Positions 61,478 to 64,000 of a DNA stretch of 64,000 nt are shown piece by piece. The stretch's first letter is position 1. Each line of letters opens with the position of its first letter. The stretch spans positions 38,308,867 to 38,372,866 of the forward strand of contig NC_088868.1 of the NCBI RefSeq assembly GCF_032884065.1. The letters run 5' to 3'. The notes beneath the pieces are model-generated. The model saw only the letters and a program-made list of their open reading frames with translations, did not search any database and had not been told where the DNA came from. The DNA is from Artemia franciscana (taxonomy: Eukaryota; Arthropoda; Branchiopoda; Anostraca; Artemiidae). The position numbers were made by a program, and so were the translations under genes.

Positions 61478-62601
61478 TACTACTACTACTACTAATAACT
61501 CACTGCAGCACCAAGCCGCCTGAGGCCAACACAGCTACGCACGCTCCTCCTCCAACCTAATCTATTTAAAGCCTCCCTCTTTACACCCTCCCAGGAAGTT
61601 CCCATTTCCTTTAAATCCTTATTTATGACATCCTCCCAACCCAGACAAGGACGACCTGCTTTCCGTGTAGCCCCAGACGGTTGGCCAAAAAGGACAATCT
61701 TCGGTAATCTGTCATCCTTCATCCGTAGAACGTGGCCTAGCCATCTCAACCTTTCTTTCATTATAGCCCCAGAAAGCGGGATTGAACCACACTTTTCGTA
61801 CAACCTACTGTTTGAAATACGGTCAGTCAGCCGGGTACCCAGAACAATCCGTAGGCAATTTCTCTGGAAAACATCTAGTAAATTTTCATCTGCTTTTCGG
61901 AGTGTCCACGCTTCAGAGCCTTATTTGACCACTGTCATCACTGTAGCTTCCAATATTCTAATCTTGGTTTGTAGGCTTATCTTTCTATTCTTCCAAACTT
62001 TTTTTAACTGTGAAAAAACACCCTGAGCTTTAGCTATTCTACTTTTAACATCTTCACTGCTCCCACCATCTTTACTAATAATACTACCAAGGTAACTGAA
62101 GCTCCCAACCTGATCAATCTTTTCGTTACCTAAGGTCACCTGTTCATCTTCACTTATTCCTAACCTTAGTGACTTAGTCTTCTTAACATTAATTTTCAAG
62201 CCTATTTTAGCACCCTGAACTCGTAAAACCTCTAAAAATTCATTCATTTTGCTCACACTTTCATCTAATATGCTTAAATCATCAGCATAATCTAAGTCCA
62301 GGAGCGTTCTTCCTCCCCATTTGATTCCATGGTCTCCAATTGCCTTTCCTGTGCTCCTTAAGACGAAGTCCATCAAAATGATCCATATAAAGGGGGATAG
62401 AACACAACCCTGCTTAACTCCTGATTTATTACAAAACCAGTTGCTAACCTCATTTCCTACCTTAACCGCAGCAGTATTATTCTCGTACATAGCGCAAATC
62501 ACTTTAATGTATTTTTCTGGTATACCATATAACGATAAGACCTTTGTTAACGCTGTTCTATCAACAGAATCGAAAGCTTGCTCATAATCGATAAAACAAA
62601 G
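61478..62601 (-). mobile_element. 5'-truncated RTE-like LINE, specific to the right duplicate
   Basis: Comparison with 10,440-10,480, where 'gaaaactttgataagaaaaa' is uninterrupted, defines the insert. On the minus strand the element ends in a (TAG)n tail (about six units) right at its stop codon, and its 5' end is cut inside the RT domain. Confidence 0.85.
61492..62601 (-). pseudogene. RTE-like LINE RT, C-terminal two-thirds
   Basis: The first frame (from 62,601) opens with 'LCFIDYEQAFDSVDRTAL' (motif A), then 'NKSGVKQGCVLSPFIWII' (motif B), 'LLDLDYADDLSILDES' (motif C) and 'GSFSYLGSIISKDGG', ending with a stop near 61,921 after 'KIRILEATVMTVVK'. Coding continues in another frame with 'LLDVFQRNCLRIVLG', 'MKERLRWLGHVLRMKDDRLP' and 'RPCLGWEDVINKDLKEMG' to a stop at 61,492. 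The C-terminal 'RWLGHVLRM' block is typical of this RTE-type group. The endonuclease is missing and the frame is broken once, so it is inactive. The 13,915-14,110 fragment is a relative. Confidence 0.88.
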
Positions 62602-64000
62602 AGGTGGGGGAGGGAGCCTAGTCACCCTCCAATTTTTGGTTACTTTAAAATGCAACTAGAACTTTTTATTTTTTTACGAACGTTTTTATAAGTAAATTAA
62701 ATAAAAAAAAACAAGTTTTCTTCAATGAAAGTAAGGAGCAACATTAAAACTTAATACGAATAGAAATTACTCCCTATATGAAAGGGGCTTTTCCTCCTCA
62801 ACGCCTCGCTCTTTACGCTAAAGTTTGACTCTTTCTCTTAACTTTATTTTTAAAACAGTAAGAAATTTTAGCGTAAAAAGCGGGGCGTTGAGAAGGCAAA
62901 GCCCCTTTCATAAACGGAGTAATTTCTGTTCGTTTTAAGTTTTAATGTTGCTCCTTACTTTCATTTAAAAAAAACTTGTTTTTTTTATTTAATTCTGGAC
63001 GTTTTTGAATTAATGCATGTTTTGATCTTGGCTCTCCGCACATAATAATTAAAACAAAATTTGCATATTAATTAATTGCAATTAATCGGAAGATTTTGAG
63101 AAAAAAAGAGCGAGGGAAGAGGCGTAGTTGCCCTCCAAGTTTTTGATTACTTAAAAAAGCAACTAGAACTTTTAATTTTTTACAAACGTTTTCACTGGTA
63201 TAAAATATACGTAACTTACGAATTAACTTACGTAACGAGGGCTCAACCCTCGTCGATGCCTAGCTCTTTGCACTAAAGCCTAGATGTTGTCCCAATTCCT
63301 TAAGAATGACCTCTGAATCACAAAGGCCGTAAAATAAATAGTTGAAATTACTAAAAATACTTTAGCGTAAAGAGTGAAGTATAACGAGGAGGTAAACCCC
63401 TCATATGCGTAATAATCTGTTTTCGTTTTAATTTTTAATGCTCCTTACCTTCAATGGAAAAAAAACTTTTTTTCCCCAAAAAAAATTCCCCTGAAAACGT
63501 CTGTACACTTCCCAGTAACCATTACTGTATGTAAACAATGATTTGTAACAAAGTTTGTAACTTGCAGCCCCTCCCCCAGGGACTGTGGGGAAGTAAGTCA
63601 TCCCCAAAGATATAGTTATTAGGTTTTTTGACTATCGTGAATAACATGGCTATCTCAGAATTTTGATCCGCTGACTTTTGGCAAAAAATGAGCGTAAGAG
63701 GGGGCCTAGGTGCCCTCCAATTTTTTGGTCACTTAAAAAGGGCAATAAAACTTTTAATTTCTGTTAGAATGAGCCCTCTTTTGACATTCTAGGACTACTC
63801 AGTCGATACGATCACCCCTGGGAAAAAAAAACAAACAAAAAAACAAATAAACACGCATCCGTGATCTGTCTTCAGGCAAAAAACGCGAAATTCCACGTTT
63901 TTGTAGATAGGAGTTTGAAACTTCTACAATAAGGTTCTCTGATACGCTGAATCTGATGGTTTGATTTTCATTAAGACTAGATTGTATGACTTTTAGAGGG

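Larger units (their letters stand above)
61083..64000 (+). repeat. CR copy, + orientation, interrupted by a LINE (right duplicate)
   Basis: Counterpart of 10,056-12,010. P1 modules at 61,085-61,325 and 62,705-62,985, P2 around 63,235-63,450 with its left flank shortened, tail running past the window end. An RTE-like LINE occupies 61,478-62,601. Confidence 0.82.

Overview
The window reads as AT-rich nuclear DNA of an invertebrate, most likely an arthropod. The evidence is spliced exons with AG/GT borders, many classes of eukaryotic transposon, long (TA)n tracts, and no bacterial-type operons. The repeat style recalls brine-shrimp-like crustacean DNA, but that is an impression from memory, not a result. 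Almost everything recognisable is mobile DNA or its debris. Only two stretches look clearly like host gene exons, both on the minus strand: a secreted Lys/Glu-rich protein (15,126-15,776) and a galactose-3-O-sulfotransferase internal exon (50,636-51,431). A third, weaker one is a small terminal exon at 39,012-39,144.

The main architecture is a direct segmental duplication. Positions 1 to about 12,010 recur at 53,147-64,000, with both copies cut by the window edges. Each copy holds the same nest: a palindromic composite repeat (called CR here), a Penelope-like element inserted in one CR arm, and a Helitron inserted in the Penelope 3' region. The copies then diverged. The left copy gained a 2.2-kb CR1/jockey-like LINE at 5,939-8,134. 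The right copy gained a 1.1-kb RTE-like LINE at 61,478-62,601 and a 122-bp tandem triplication. The two copies therefore serve as empty sites for each other.

Between the copies, from left to right: CR copies (10,056-13,343); a short RTE remnant (13,915-14,110); the Lys/Glu-rich protein exon; a LINE RT remnant (16,620-17,225); an array of about 290-bp satellite-like units (17,440-21,740) split by a minus-strand LINE (18,437-20,600); unique AT-rich DNA; a CR pair (23,365-26,205); an old 3.2-kb imperfect palindrome of unknown nature (26,212-29,420); degenerate family-B repeats; a third Helitron relic (32,735-34,275); a small terminal-inverted-repeat element (35,011-35,713); a Penelope C-terminal fragment with a hammerhead-like motif (37,655-38,160); unique DNA; a CR copy (41,830-42,945); a frame-shifted pseudogene (43,975-44,690); a nearly full-length but decayed APE-type LINE with ORF1 and ORF2 (45,590-49,790); and the sulfotransferase exon.

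No rRNA, convincing tRNA, CRISPR array or complete uninterrupted host gene was seen. The retroelement genes are related by mechanism (RT plus APE or GIY-YIG endonuclease) but do not form a pathway. Only the 647-aa LINE ORF at 5,932-7,875 is long and uninterrupted, and its N-terminal endonuclease region is missing. All identities rest on reading motifs by eye. No database search was run.
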